Part shown: positions 24,648 through 33,624 of the stretch, one piece after another
Numbering within the stretch: position 1 is the first letter of the stretch
Layout: every line of letters begins with the position of its first letter
Source of the DNA: Streptomyces guryensis
Lineage (GTDB): Bacteria > Actinomycetota > Actinomycetes > Streptomycetales > Streptomycetaceae
Assembly (NCBI RefSeq): GCF_021261325.1
Contig: NZ_JAJSBI010000029.1
Location: 19,002 to 83,001 of the forward strand
Direction of reading: 5' to 3'
DNA: 64,000 nt
Program-made: the position numbers and the translations under genes
Notes under the pieces: model-generated
Databases searched by the model: none
Told to the model about the DNA's origin: nothing
The model's input: the letters and a program-made list of their open reading frames with translations, nothing else

Positions 24648-25340
24648 TCAGCCCAGCGACTTGAGCAGCTCCGTGGCGAGGGGGGCGGACGAGGCAGGGT
24701 TCTGGCCGGTGACGAGGTTGCGGTCGACGACGATGTGCGGCGCCCACGGCTCACCCACCTGGACCTGCACGCCGGCCTCGGTCAGCCGGTCCTGGAGCAG
24801 CCACTTGGCCTTGTCGGCGAGGCCGGACTGGGTCTCCTCGGCGTTGGTGAACGCGGCCACCCGGTATCCGGCGAAGGCGTTGACGCCGTCCTGTTCGGCG
24901 GCGAGCAGCGCGGCGGGGCCGTGGCAGACGACGCCGAGCGGTTTGCCGGACTTCAGGGCGAGGGTGAGCAGCTTGCCGGAGTCGGCGTCGACGGCGAGGT
25001 CCTCCATCGGGCCGTGGCCACCGGGGTAGTACACGGCGGCGTAGTCGTCGAGGTTCACGTCCGCCAGGCTGATGGGGTGCTGCAGCTCGGTGGCCGCGGC
25101 GAGCACGCCGGCGACGCGGTCGGCGTTCTCCTGACCGCCGTTGTACTCGGCGGCCAGGCTGCCCTTGTCCACGGTCGGCGCGACGCCGCCCGGGGTGGCG
25201 ACGACGATCTGGTGACCGGCGGCCTTGAACGCCTCGTAGGGGGCGACGGCCTCCTCGGCCCAGAAGCCGGTGGGGTGGCGGGTGCCGTCGGCCAGCGTCC
25301 AGTAGTCGACGCCGGTCATCACGAAAAGGATCTTCGACAT
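24648..25340 (-). CDS. DJ-1/PfpI family protein (Hsp31-like)
   Basis: This 230-residue protein belongs to the class I glutamine-amidotransferase-like DJ-1/PfpI superfamily, in the Hsp31-type branch: the nucleophile Cys139 in GVVCHGPAALL, the preceding Glu in GFWAEE (residues 29-30), and YYPGGHGPMEDL. Members act as glyoxalase III or chaperone-like deglycases against reactive aldehydes. The ATG follows GGAGACACACC. It is divergent from a LysR gene with a palindrome between them. Confidence 0.9.
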   Translation of the reverse strand: MSKILFVMTGVDYWTLADGTRHPTGFWAEEAVAPYEAFKAAGHQIVVATPGGVAPTVDKGSLAAEYNGGQENADRVAGVLAAATELQHPISLADVNLDDYAAVYYPGGHGPMEDLAVDADSGKLLTLALKSGKPLGVVCHGPAALLAAEQDGVNAFAGYRVAAFTNAEETQSGLADKAKWLLQDRLTEAGVQVQVGEPWAPHIVVDRNLVTGQNPASSAPLATELLKSLG

Positions 25341-25398
25341 GGTGTGTCTCCGAGGGTCGTCAGCGTGGTGGTGTCCCCGACCGTAAGCCCCGCCTGCC

Positions 25399-25411
25399 AT
25401 TGGAATCCAAT
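25399..25411. promoter_or_regulatory. Candidate LysR box in DJ-1/LysR gap
   Basis: A 13-bp palindrome ATTGGA-A-TCCAAT, of the LysR T-N11-A kind, in the 83-bp gap between the divergent genes. Its AT-rich sequence stands out from the surrounding GC-rich DNA. Confidence 0.6.
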
Positions 25412-25423
25412 AGGCTCGTCGAT

Positions 25424-26383
25424 ATGAGGGATAGGGAAACCAATGATCGGGAGGAGAGAGCGCAGGCCGGCGGCTCAGCAGCGCTTGATCTGAATCTGCT
25501 GCGCACGTTCCTCGCCGTCTACCGTACGGGCTCCTTCACGGCCGCGGCGAGGCTGCTCGGGCTGTCGCAGCCCACGGTCACGACGCAGGTGCGCGCGCTG
25601 GAGCGGCAGTTGGGCCGGGAACTGTTCCAGCGCCAGGCGCGCGGGGCCTCCCCCGCTCCGTACGCGGACGAGCTCGCTTCCCGGATCGTGCAGCCGCTGG
25701 ACTCCCTCGCCACGATCAGTGGTCGGGGCGGGGCGGCCGACGAGCGGCCGCCGGAGCCGGTGCACCTTGCGGGGCCGCGCGAGTTCCTGACCCTTTCCGT
25801 CCTGCCCGGCCTCGCGCCGCTGGTGGACGGAGGTGTACGGCTGCGCATCACCCCCGGCCTGACCGAGCCGCTCCTGGACGGCCTGCGGGCGGGCCGCCAC
25901 GACTTGGTGATCGCGACGTTCCGGCCGCGCGGCCGGGCCCTGGCCGCGGTGCCCCTCGGGGACGAGGAGTTCGTGCTGGTCGCCGCCCCCTCCTGGGCCG
26001 AGCGCATCGGCGGGCCGGCCCGGATCTCCGCCGTCGGGCCCGCCGCTCTCCACGGCGTGCCCTTGGTCGCCTACGCCGAGGACCTGCCGATCGTGCGCCG
26101 CTACTGGCGTCATGTCTTCGGCAGGCGTCTGGTCTGTCAGCCGGCCGTCACCATGCCCGACCTGAACGCGGTCAGGGCCGCGGTCCTCGGCGGTACGGGC
26201 TTCACGGTGCTCCCCCGCTACCTGTGCACCGCCGAACTGACCTCGGGCGCCCTGGTGTTGCTGCACGACCCGGACGACCCGCCCATCAACACCGCTTTCC
26301 TCGTCCAGCGCCCCGGCGCCGCCGTCAACCCGCACGTCGCCCTGGTCCGCGACCACCTGCTGCGGGCCGGGCAGGGCTACTGA
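25424..26383 (+). CDS. LysR-family transcriptional regulator
   Basis: This protein of about 319 residues has a typical LysR HTH (LNLLRTFLAVYRTGSFTAAARLLGLSQPTVTTQVRALERQLG) and effector-binding domain. The start at 25424 is preferred because the next upstream start would run through the palindrome at 25399-25411. It is divergent from the DJ-1/PfpI gene, its probable target. Confidence 0.9.
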   Translation: MRDRETNDREERAQAGGSAALDLNLLRTFLAVYRTGSFTAAARLLGLSQPTVTTQVRALERQLGRELFQRQARGASPAPYADELASRIVQPLDSLATISGRGGAADERPPEPVHLAGPREFLTLSVLPGLAPLVDGGVRLRITPGLTEPLLDGLRAGRHDLVIATFRPRGRALAAVPLGDEEFVLVAAPSWAERIGGPARISAVGPAALHGVPLVAYAEDLPIVRRYWRHVFGRRLVCQPAVTMPDLNAVRAAVLGGTGFTVLPRYLCTAELTSGALVLLHDPDDPPINTAFLVQRPGAAVNPHVALVRDHLLRAGQGY

Positions 26384-26471
26384 GCGGGGCGGGCGAAGTC
26401 CGCTGCGGCTCGGCCGCGGCCCGAAGGGGCACGCGGAACTGCGCGACCAGCCACAACGGCACCGCAGACAA

Positions 26472-26972
26472 TCAACTCCCCGTCCCGGCCCCACCAGCGG
26501 AGCGCTTCGCACCCGCCATGATCGCCTCCCGGATGCGGTGGTACGTACCGCACCGGCAGACGTTGCGGATCTCGTCGAGGTCGGCCTCGCTGATGTCGCG
26601 GCCCTCCTCGCGGGCCTGGCGGACCTTGGCGACCGCGGTCATGATCTGGCCGGGCTGGCAGTAGCCGCACTGTGCGACGTCGTACTCCAGCCAGGCCTCC
26701 TGCATCGGGTGGAGGTCCTTGCCGACGGTGGCGGGCAGCCCCTCGATGGTCGTCACCTCGTCGGTGGGGGCGAGGTCCTTCACGGGGACGCTGCAGGGGT
26801 TGAACGCCTTGCCGTTGATGTGGCTCGTACAGGCCTGGCACACGCCGAGCCCGCACCCGTACTTCGGTCCGGTGACGCCCAGGACGTCCCGCAGCACCCA
26901 CAGCAGCCGTACGTCGTCCTCGATGTCCACGGTCACCGGTGTGCCGTTGAGGATGAAGGTGTGTTCGGGCAC
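26472..26972 (-). CDS. iorA: [2Fe-2S] subunit of isoquinoline 1-oxidoreductase-type enzyme
   Basis: This 166-residue protein is the iron-sulfur subunit of a xanthine-oxidase-family hydroxylase. The plant-type [2Fe-2S] cluster ligands are in GCGLGVCQACTSHINGK with a later Cys, and the second cluster's in QCGYCQPGQIM and NVCRCGTYHRIREAI. It passes electrons from the Mo subunit. The GTG start follows AGGAGG at good spacing. It lies 18 bp after the large subunit. A separate FAD subunit is absent, as expected for the isoquinoline-oxidoreductase type. Confidence 0.9.
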   Translation of the reverse strand: MPEHTFILNGTPVTVDIEDDVRLLWVLRDVLGVTGPKYGCGLGVCQACTSHINGKAFNPCSVPVKDLAPTDEVTTIEGLPATVGKDLHPMQEAWLEYDVAQCGYCQPGQIMTAVAKVRQAREEGRDISEADLDEIRNVCRCGTYHRIREAIMAGAKRSAGGAGTGS

Positions 26973-26990
26973 GAAGGGCCTCCTGGGCTC

Positions 26991-29327
26991 CTAGTAGGCG
27001 CGGTTCAGGCCGTCGGTGGGGGACGCCGGGACCGGCGGGGTCGTGGGCAGCGGCTCGAAGCCGAGGGGGCCGTCGTGGTTGATCGGGAAGGTGGTCGGCA
27101 TGGTGCCGGTCGCGCGCCCGTACGCGCAGGCCACGGCCGCCATCGCGCCCGCGACGGCCAGCTCGCCCGCGCCGCCGGGCTTGCCGGTGGTCGGCGGCAT
27201 GACGACGATCTCCAGCTCCGGCGGGGTGTTCCACTGCCGGGTGTAGAAGTAGTTGTCCCAACTGCCTTCCAGGAAGCGCCCGCCCGCGAGGTGCAGTCCG
27301 GAGCTGAGGGTGATCGCGATGCCGTCCATGATGCCGCCCATCATCTGGGCCTGGAGGCCGCGCGGGTTGACGGCCAGCCCGGCGTCGACCGCGCACACGA
27401 CCTTGGTGACCCGTGGCCCGGTGTACGCGTCGGGGACCTTGCGGCCGGTGGTCCCCGGGCGGCAGTCGATCTCGGCGAGGACGGCGACGTGGGCGTGGTA
27501 CTCGGGGTGCAGGGCGATGCCCTGGGCCGTGCCGGCCGGCATGCTCCGCCCCCACTCCCCCACCTCGGCGACCTTGTCCAGGACGGCCCGGGCCCGCTCG
27601 TCCTTCAGGAACGCGCGGCGGAACCGATAGGGGTCCTGGCCCATCCGCCTGGCCAGCTCGTCCACGATCAGCTCCTGTGCGCACCGCACGTTGGGTGAGT
27701 AGATGTTGCGCATGGAGCCGGTGTGGAAGCCCTTGGCGGTCTCGCTGAGGAGCTGGGTGACCACGCCGAAGTTGTACGGGGTCTGCTGCGTGAGCGTGAA
27801 GATCGTCTCGGAGAAGGTGAGGTCACCGACCGGGAGCCGGGCCGCTTCGGAGGTGATGATCTCGCCGACGCCGTGGCCGAAGTCGGTGGCCACGGAGGTG
27901 TGGCGCTGGTCGTAGCTGAGCACCTGGCCCAGCGCATACGTGGCGCGCACCCGTGAGGTGGACATGGGGTGGGTGCGGCCCTGGCGGAAGTCGTCGGTGC
28001 GGTGCCACATCAGCCGGACCGGCTTGCCCGTCGCCTTGGAGATCTCGGCCGCCTCGGCGGCACCGTCGTGGAAGAGCTTGCGTCCGAAGGAACCGCCGCC
28101 CTGGGTGACATGGACCTTCACCGCGCTCGCCGGCAGTCCGAGGGTGAGGGCGATCTGCTCCTGGGCGGTGATCGGGGACTTCAGGCTGGCCCAGATCTCG
28201 GCCGAGTCCTCGCGTACGTCGGCGACGGCGCAGTTGGTCTCCAGCGCGCTGTTGCTCGCGAAGTGGAAGGTGAAGCGGGCGTCGACCGCCTTGGTCAGCA
28301 GGTCGAGGGCGGGCAGCGGGAGCTCGGCCTTGCGGAGTTCAGCGCGGATGGTGTCGTCGGAGGCGCCTTCCACGGTGCCGGGGCCCCACGTGACCTTCAG
28401 TGCGCGCACCGCGTCGATGCACTGCCCGAAGGTGCGGCCGCGGACGGCGACGCCCGTGGAGATCCGTACGACGTCGGTGATGCCGGGCATGGCCCGCACC
28501 TCGTCGAGGTTGTCGACGGAGCGGACCGTGCCGTTGATCGTGGGCGGACGGCACACCATGGCCGGCAGCGCGCCCGGCACCTGCACGTCCATCGCGAACT
28601 TCTTGCGGCCGGTGACGGCCTCCAGCGCGTCGACGCGGCGCTGCGCGGTGCCGATGACCTTGAACTCGGAGGGCTCCTTGAGCGTGACCGACACCTGCCT
28701 GGTCGTCACTCCTGCTGCCTTCTCGGCCAGTTCGCCATAGCCGAGGCTCCTGCCGGTCGCAGTGGAGGTGATGACGCCGAGCTTCGCCGTGAGGGTGTCG
28801 ACGGCCTCGCCCAGTTCGAGGGAAGCGGCTTCGAGGAGCCGACCGCGGGCGACGGCGGCCGCCACCCGGATCGGGGTGAAGGTGGAGATGGTGGTGTTGG
28901 ATCCGCCGGTGAGCTGGTTGAAGAGGAGCTCGGGGCGGGCGTCGGCGAGGGTGACCCGGACCCTGTCCAGCGGCAGGTCCAGCTCCTCGGCGACGAGCAT
29001 CGCACTGGAGGTGGTGATGCCCTGCCCGACCTCGGCCCGGGGCAGGGCGAAGGAGGCGGTGCCGTCGGGGTCGACCCGGATGGTGATCAGGTTCGCCGTG
29101 GGCAGGGTGGCGTGGGTGAGCATGTCGTTGAGGTCGTAGATCTCGGCCGGTCCGGGCACGGAGGGGACGACCGCCGCGGCCCGGGTGGGCGCGAGGACGG
29201 CCTCGCCGAGCTCGGCGGCGACAGTCAGCGTCGAGGCGGCCAGGACGTATCCCAGGAAGCGTCTGCGCCCGATGCCGTCCGGAGCGGGGACGGCATCCGG
29301 CGGCTGCGGGTGTTCATGGGCTCCCAT
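26991..29327 (-). CDS. iorB: Molybdopterin subunit of isoquinoline 1-oxidoreductase-type enzyme (Tat-exported)
   Basis: This 778-residue protein is the molybdenum hydroxylase large subunit (IorB/xanthine-dehydrogenase large-chain type). The N-terminus has a twin-arginine signal (GRRRFLGYVLAAS, residues about 19-31), so the complex is exported folded with its cofactor. Mo-site motifs include PRAEVGQGITTS, GGGSFGRKLFHDGA and a late GAGE (PGGAGELAVAGAMAA, near residue 735). GGAGG precedes the ATG at 29327. The pair hydroxylates N-heteroaromatics or related substrates; the natural substrate is unknown. No maturation chaperone (XdhC) gene is adjacent. Confidence 0.88.
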   Translation of the reverse strand: MGAHEHPQPPDAVPAPDGIGRRRFLGYVLAASTLTVAAELGEAVLAPTRAAAVVPSVPGPAEIYDLNDMLTHATLPTANLITIRVDPDGTASFALPRAEVGQGITTSSAMLVAEELDLPLDRVRVTLADARPELLFNQLTGGSNTTISTFTPIRVAAAVARGRLLEAASLELGEAVDTLTAKLGVITSTATGRSLGYGELAEKAAGVTTRQVSVTLKEPSEFKVIGTAQRRVDALEAVTGRKKFAMDVQVPGALPAMVCRPPTINGTVRSVDNLDEVRAMPGITDVVRISTGVAVRGRTFGQCIDAVRALKVTWGPGTVEGASDDTIRAELRKAELPLPALDLLTKAVDARFTFHFASNSALETNCAVADVREDSAEIWASLKSPITAQEQIALTLGLPASAVKVHVTQGGGSFGRKLFHDGAAEAAEISKATGKPVRLMWHRTDDFRQGRTHPMSTSRVRATYALGQVLSYDQRHTSVATDFGHGVGEIITSEAARLPVGDLTFSETIFTLTQQTPYNFGVVTQLLSETAKGFHTGSMRNIYSPNVRCAQELIVDELARRMGQDPYRFRRAFLKDERARAVLDKVAEVGEWGRSMPAGTAQGIALHPEYHAHVAVLAEIDCRPGTTGRKVPDAYTGPRVTKVVCAVDAGLAVNPRGLQAQMMGGIMDGIAITLSSGLHLAGGRFLEGSWDNYFYTRQWNTPPELEIVVMPPTTGKPGGAGELAVAGAMAAVACAYGRATGTMPTTFPINHDGPLGFEPLPTTPPVPASPTDGLNRAY

Positions 29328-29909
29328 CAGCTGTCCTCCAAGCGCGCGGCACTCGCCTCGATGGCGGCTCCTGACTGTGCACGTCAGGCGCCTTGCGCGA
29401 AAGATCTCCGAGCCCCTTCCACACGGAAACGCCATAAGTCGCGGGACGTGTGAAGCGGGCCGGGCCGGCGGTCGGGCAAGAGCCCAATGGGTCGGCAGGC
29501 GGGGTTCTGCGAGCCCTTCCGGAACGTCCCACCGCCTGGAACCACTGGTCATCCGGCACGTCTGGCGGGACTGCCGGAGGGCACGGTCGTCGACGGCCGT
29601 TCGAGCCCGCCACGGTGCGCATGAAGTCGGAGCCGTGCGGTCCCGGCCGGATCGCGCTGCCGCTGGTGTTCAGGCGTGGGCGGGACGGCAGTTGGACGGC
29701 CGGGCGGCTGCACCTGCATATGAGGGCCGCTCCCCGGGCCGACCATGTCGAGGGCCACCGGATCACGGTGGAGGCGCTGCTGCGCGGCACCGTCGGGCGC
29801 GACCACATCAGCGTCCGGTACGTCACTGGTCTGATGGCCGACGCCGGACGGACTGCACCCGGACTCCCGGATCATCACCCCGCACTTCACACCAGGCCCT
29901 CACGTCCCG
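29328..29909. other. Gap with one coding-like frame of unknown identity
   Basis: No gene is certain here. In the plus frame at about 29623-29865 the codons have strong GC3 bias and read without a stop through RIALPLVFRRGRDGSWTAGR and DHISVRYVTGLMAD, which is protein-like, but I recognise no family, and a complete start and natural end are not clear. It may be a remnant. The rest of the gap shows nothing. Confidence 0.4.
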
Positions 29910-30818
29910 TCACGCGAGGGCCCTTCGTGCTGCCGCGAGGGCCTGTTCGGCGTATCCGCGCCCGAAGAGCACCGCGTGCACCAGCAGCGGAAAGAGCTGA
30001 TGCAGCGCTACCCGGTCCGCCCACCCGTCGGCCGGCGGGGCCGCCTGCTGATAGCCGTCGAGTACGTCCGCCAGGTGCGGGCAGCCGAAGAGCTGCAGCA
30101 TCGCCAGGTCGGTCTCCCGGTGCCCGCCGTGTGCGGCCGGGTCGATCAGCCAGGCATCTCCGTCGGCCCCCCACAGCACGTTGCCGTTCCACAGGTCGCC
30201 GTGCAGCCGGGCGGGCGGTTCGGCGGGTCCCGCCAGTTCGGGCAGCCGCTCGCAGACGCGCTCGATCACGGCCGTCTCGGCGGGACGGATCGTGCCCCGG
30301 TCGACAGCCTCGCGCAGGTACGGCAGCACGCGGTGCTCGGCGTACCAGCGGGGCCAGTCGGTGCCGGGGGCGTTGCGCATCGGGGCGAGTCCGATGTACG
30401 CGTCCACGGGGCCGCCCGGCGGCGGCGAGCCGAACGCGGGGGTGCCCGTGGCGTGCAGGGCGGCCAGGCCGCGCCCGAACCGCACCGCGGCCCGGGCCGT
30501 CGGCGGGCCCTGCGCGACCACGTCGGTCACCAGCCAGCGCCGGTCGTGCCCATGTACGTCGGGAACGCGGACCGTGCCGGCGTCGGCCAGCCAGCGCAGG
30601 CCGGCCGCCTCGGCCTGCGTCGCGCCCGGATCGTCACCGCGCTTGACCATCACCGACTGCCCGCCGTCGAGGCCCACTTCGGCCACGGACTCGGACAACC
30701 GGCGCTCGCCGCGGACCGTACGCCCGGTGATCCTGGCCGCGGCCGCGCCCGGTCCGTCGCTGTCGACGCCGTCGCCGTCGCCGTCGCCGTCGTAAGGGAA
30801 ACCGGTGTGCACGGACAC
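29910..30818 (-). CDS. Fructosamine kinase family protein
   Basis: This protein of about 302 residues has the fructosamine/ketosamine-3-kinase layout in the aminoglycoside-kinase fold: the catalytic loop HGDLWNGNVLW near residue 205, and the metal-binding DPAAHGGHRETDLAM after it. It phosphorylates Amadori products (protein glycation repair) or similar sugars in the cytoplasm. The proposed GTG start at 30818 adds an Asp/Gly-rich run (DGDGDGDGV) not seen in the family; an internal start near residue 29 is possible. Confidence 0.85.
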   Translation of the reverse strand: MSVHTGFPYDGDGDGDGVDSDGPGAAAARITGRTVRGERRLSESVAEVGLDGGQSVMVKRGDDPGATQAEAAGLRWLADAGTVRVPDVHGHDRRWLVTDVVAQGPPTARAAVRFGRGLAALHATGTPAFGSPPPGGPVDAYIGLAPMRNAPGTDWPRWYAEHRVLPYLREAVDRGTIRPAETAVIERVCERLPELAGPAEPPARLHGDLWNGNVLWGADGDAWLIDPAAHGGHRETDLAMLQLFGCPHLADVLDGYQQAAPPADGWADRVALHQLFPLLVHAVLFGRGYAEQALAAARRALA

Positions 30819-30864
30819 CAGGGTAGGACCGCCGTGCGCCGGCGGGAGTCGGTCCGGGGGCGGG

Positions 30865-31956
30865 TCAGTCCAGGGGCTCCCCGTCGTCGTCGCCGTCGTC
30901 GTTGGCGGCGTAGGGATGGACGTACCGCTCCTCGCCGAAGGGGATGAACCAGTCCTGCACGGCGCCCTTGGCGATGCCGTCCGTGGTCGGGGTGTACAGC
31001 CACTCGTGGTCCATGTCCTCGAAGACGCTGTCGGCGAAGACCTGCAGGGCGGTTTCGACCTCGTCGCTCAGCAGCTCGTACAGGTCGGCCGTCACCTCGG
31101 CCTGGGCGAGCAGGAACTTCAGCAGCAGTTCCTCGGCCACGCAGCTGGGCCCGCCGAAGTGCGGCTGGGTGAGGCGGCCGGTCATGGTCACGGCGGTGAC
31201 CGTCAGGCGGCGGACGAACAGCACCGTGTACTGGAGGGCGAACCGCGGGGGCAGATCGTCGAGGACCATGAACGGCGCGTCGGTCTCCGCGACGGTGGGC
31301 CCGTCCTCCTCCAGCCCGGCCAGGTCCGTGAAGAGTTCGTCGACCAGCAGATCGATGGCGTACACGACGGCGCCGGCCGCGACCTCCGCCGCTTCACGGC
31401 CGACGATCCGCTCCTCCTCGTCCTCGCGGTGCCCGAAGGCCTCGAGCGGGAAGGCCCGCAGTGTCGGTGCGAGAGCACGGAGTGTTCGCCGCATGGCGTC
31501 GACTTCGGCGCGGTCGAGACGGCCCGACCCGGTGGAGGGCTCGGCCGCCGCGTGCCGGCGTGCGCGTTCAGCGGGATCCGCGGGCGGTGCGTCCGGACCG
31601 TCGGCCGCGTCGAGGCTCTCCTGCAGCAGTTCGGGGTGCAGGTCCACCCCGCATCTGGTGATCTCCCAGTCGGAGAGGGGTTCGCTGCGCTCCAGCAGCT
31701 CCGCGACGACCTCACGCGCGGCGTCCTCGGCGAATTCCAGTGCCGGGGCGTCGACGAAGAGCTTCAGCAGTACTCCGGCGGGATGGACGGCGATGGCGTC
31801 GTCCACCAGGTCGACCTCCATCCCGTCGGGTCCCTCGATCGCCGCGATCGAATCGAGCCCCTTGCGCAGCAGGAAGCCGACGCCCTCCCGCTGAAGAACG
31901 TCGAGCTCCGGGGCGCCTTCGGGGAGGTCCACGTCCACAGTCACCGCGTATGTCAC
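30865..31956 (-). CDS. Acidic protein of unknown function
   Basis: This 363-residue protein has no domain I recognise. It is acidic, rich in Asp/Glu and Leu, with mostly helical sequence and no membrane segment. Motifs that could be conserved are YTVLFVRRLTVTAVTMTGR and the C-terminal KGAVQDWFIPFGEERYVHPY, ending in a run of Asp. The GTG start at 31956 (VTYAVTVDVDLPEG) gives a credible beta-strand opening; the open frame upstream is only the antisense of argG. It is divergent from argG, sharing its promoter region. Confidence 0.65.
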   Translation of the reverse strand: MTYAVTVDVDLPEGAPELDVLQREGVGFLLRKGLDSIAAIEGPDGMEVDLVDDAIAVHPAGVLLKLFVDAPALEFAEDAAREVVAELLERSEPLSDWEITRCGVDLHPELLQESLDAADGPDAPPADPAERARRHAAAEPSTGSGRLDRAEVDAMRRTLRALAPTLRAFPLEAFGHREDEEERIVGREAAEVAAGAVVYAIDLLVDELFTDLAGLEEDGPTVAETDAPFMVLDDLPPRFALQYTVLFVRRLTVTAVTMTGRLTQPHFGGPSCVAEELLLKFLLAQAEVTADLYELLSDEVETALQVFADSVFEDMDHEWLYTPTTDGIAKGAVQDWFIPFGEERYVHPYAANDDGDDDGEPLD

Positions 31957-32037
31957 ACGATCATGGTGCCTGAGCCGCGGCATCCCGTGGGCGGGAACCT
32001 GCAGGAATCGGCGGCACACAGAACCCCCTTTGCATGA

Positions 32038-32056
32038 CCATGCGAGATGATGCATA
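32038..32056. promoter_or_regulatory. Candidate ARG box upstream of argG
   Basis: The sequence CCATGC-N6-ATGCATA resembles the Streptomyces ARG box bound by ArgR, 9 bp before the argG start, with a further TGCATG half-like site at 32031. ArgR would repress argG when arginine is plentiful. Confidence 0.6.
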
Positions 32057-32064
32057 CTCTTCCT

Positions 32065-33519
32065 ATGTCCAAGGTCCTCACCTCCCTTCCCGCCGGCGAG
32101 CGCGTCGGCATCGCCTTCTCGGGCGGTCTCGACACCTCCGTCGCGGTCGCGTGGATGCGCGACAAGGGTGCCGTCCCGTGCACCTACACCGCCGACATCG
32201 GTCAGTACGACGAGCCCGACATCGCCTCGGTGCCCGGCCGTGCGAAGACCTACGGTGCCGAGATCGCACGTCTCGTCGACTGCCGTGCGGCACTGGTCGA
32301 GGAGGGCCTGGCCGCGCTGACCTGCGGGGCGTTCCACATCCGCTCCGGCGGGCGCGCCTACTTCAACACCACCCCGCTGGGCCGCGCCGTGACGGGCACC
32401 CTCCTGGTCCGGGCGATGCTCGAGGACAACGTCCAGATCTGGGGCGACGGCTCGACCTTCAAGGGCAACGACATCGAGCGGTTCTACCGCTACGGCCTGC
32501 TCGCCAACCCGCACCTGCGGATCTACAAGCCCTGGCTGGACGCGAACTTCGTGACCGAGCTCGGCGGCCGCAAGGAAATGTCGGAGTGGCTGCTCGCCCA
32601 CGGCCTGCCCTACCGGGACAGCACGGAGAAGGCGTACTCCACCGACGCCAACATCTGGGGCGCCACCCACGAGGCCAAGACGCTGGAGCACCTGGACACG
32701 GGCGTCGAGACCGTCGAGCCGATCATGGGCGTGCGGTTCTGGGACCCCGAGGTGGAGATCGTCGCCGAGGACGTGACGATCGGCTTCGACCAGGGCCGCC
32801 CTGTGACGATCAACGGCAAGGAGTTCGCCTGCCCGGTCGACCTGGTCATGGAGGCCAACGCCATCGGCGGCCGGCACGGCCTGGGCATGTCCGACCAGAT
32901 CGAGAACCGGATCATCGAGGCCAAGAGCCGCGGTATCTATGAGGCGCCGGGCATGGCCCTGCTGCACGCCGCGTACGAGCGCCTGGTCAACGCGATCCAC
33001 AACGAGGACACCCTCGCCCAGTACCACAACGAGGGCCGTCGTCTGGGCCGGCTGATGTACGAGGGCCGCTGGCTGGACCCGCAGGCGCTGATGATCCGTG
33101 AGTCGCTGCAGCGCTGGGTCGGCGCAGCCGTCACCGGCGAGGTGACGCTGCGGCTGCGGCGCGGTGAGGACTACTCGGTCCTCGACACCACGGGCCCGGC
33201 GTTCAGCTACCACCCGGACAAGCTGTCGATGGAGCGCACCGAGGACTCGGCGTTCGGCCCGGTGGACCGGATCGGCCAGCTCACCATGCGCAACCTGGAC
33301 ATCGCCGACTCGCGCGCCAAGCTGGAGCAGTACGTCGGCCTGGGCCTGATCGGCACCGGCAGCCCCACCATCGGCGCCTCGCAGGCGGCCGCGACCGGCC
33401 TGATCGGCACCATGCCGGAACTGCCGGAGGGCGGGGCGGAGGTCATCGCCTCGCGCGGTGAGGTCTCGGAGGCCGACGAGCTGCTGGACCGCGCCGCGAT
33501 GGAGTTCGGCACGGACTGA
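32065..33519 (+). CDS. argG: Argininosuccinate synthase
   Basis: This 484-residue enzyme joins citrulline and aspartate with ATP in arginine biosynthesis. The ATP pyrophosphatase P-loop SGGLDTS is at residues 19-25; DNVQIWGDGSTFKGNDIERF, FWDPEVE and the Gly-rich C-terminal region are of the longer, E. coli-like argG class. The ATG at 32065 has no clear ribosome site and overlaps the likely operator closely; a start at 32047 is the alternative, or the mRNA may be leaderless or nearly so. argG here stands apart from argH and argC. A strong terminator follows. Confidence 0.95.
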   Translation: MSKVLTSLPAGERVGIAFSGGLDTSVAVAWMRDKGAVPCTYTADIGQYDEPDIASVPGRAKTYGAEIARLVDCRAALVEEGLAALTCGAFHIRSGGRAYFNTTPLGRAVTGTLLVRAMLEDNVQIWGDGSTFKGNDIERFYRYGLLANPHLRIYKPWLDANFVTELGGRKEMSEWLLAHGLPYRDSTEKAYSTDANIWGATHEAKTLEHLDTGVETVEPIMGVRFWDPEVEIVAEDVTIGFDQGRPVTINGKEFACPVDLVMEANAIGGRHGLGMSDQIENRIIEAKSRGIYEAPGMALLHAAYERLVNAIHNEDTLAQYHNEGRRLGRLMYEGRWLDPQALMIRESLQRWVGAAVTGEVTLRLRRGEDYSVLDTTGPAFSYHPDKLSMERTEDSAFGPVDRIGQLTMRNLDIADSRAKLEQYVGLGLIGTGSPTIGASQAAATGLIGTMPELPEGGAEVIASRGEVSEADELLDRAAMEFGTD

Positions 33520-33544
33520 CCAGCGGACTCGTCCGCGCAAGGAG

Positions 33545-33584
33545 AAGGCCGGCGCGACGCCCCTGGTGTCGGGCCGGCCTTTCC
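33545..33584 (+). terminator. Terminator after argG
   Basis: A 9-bp stem AAGGCCGGC / GCCGGCCTT with an inner CGAC/GTCG pairing and a short T run, 26 bp past the stop codon. Confidence 0.8.
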
Positions 33585-33624
33585 GTTGGACCATCGCCGG
33601 TCCCGCTGTCCGGAGCGCGCGGGC

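Noticed and set aside
30865..33594. A 909-codon open minus frame covering argG
   Set aside because: The part over argG is antisense; the real gene starts at GTG 31956.
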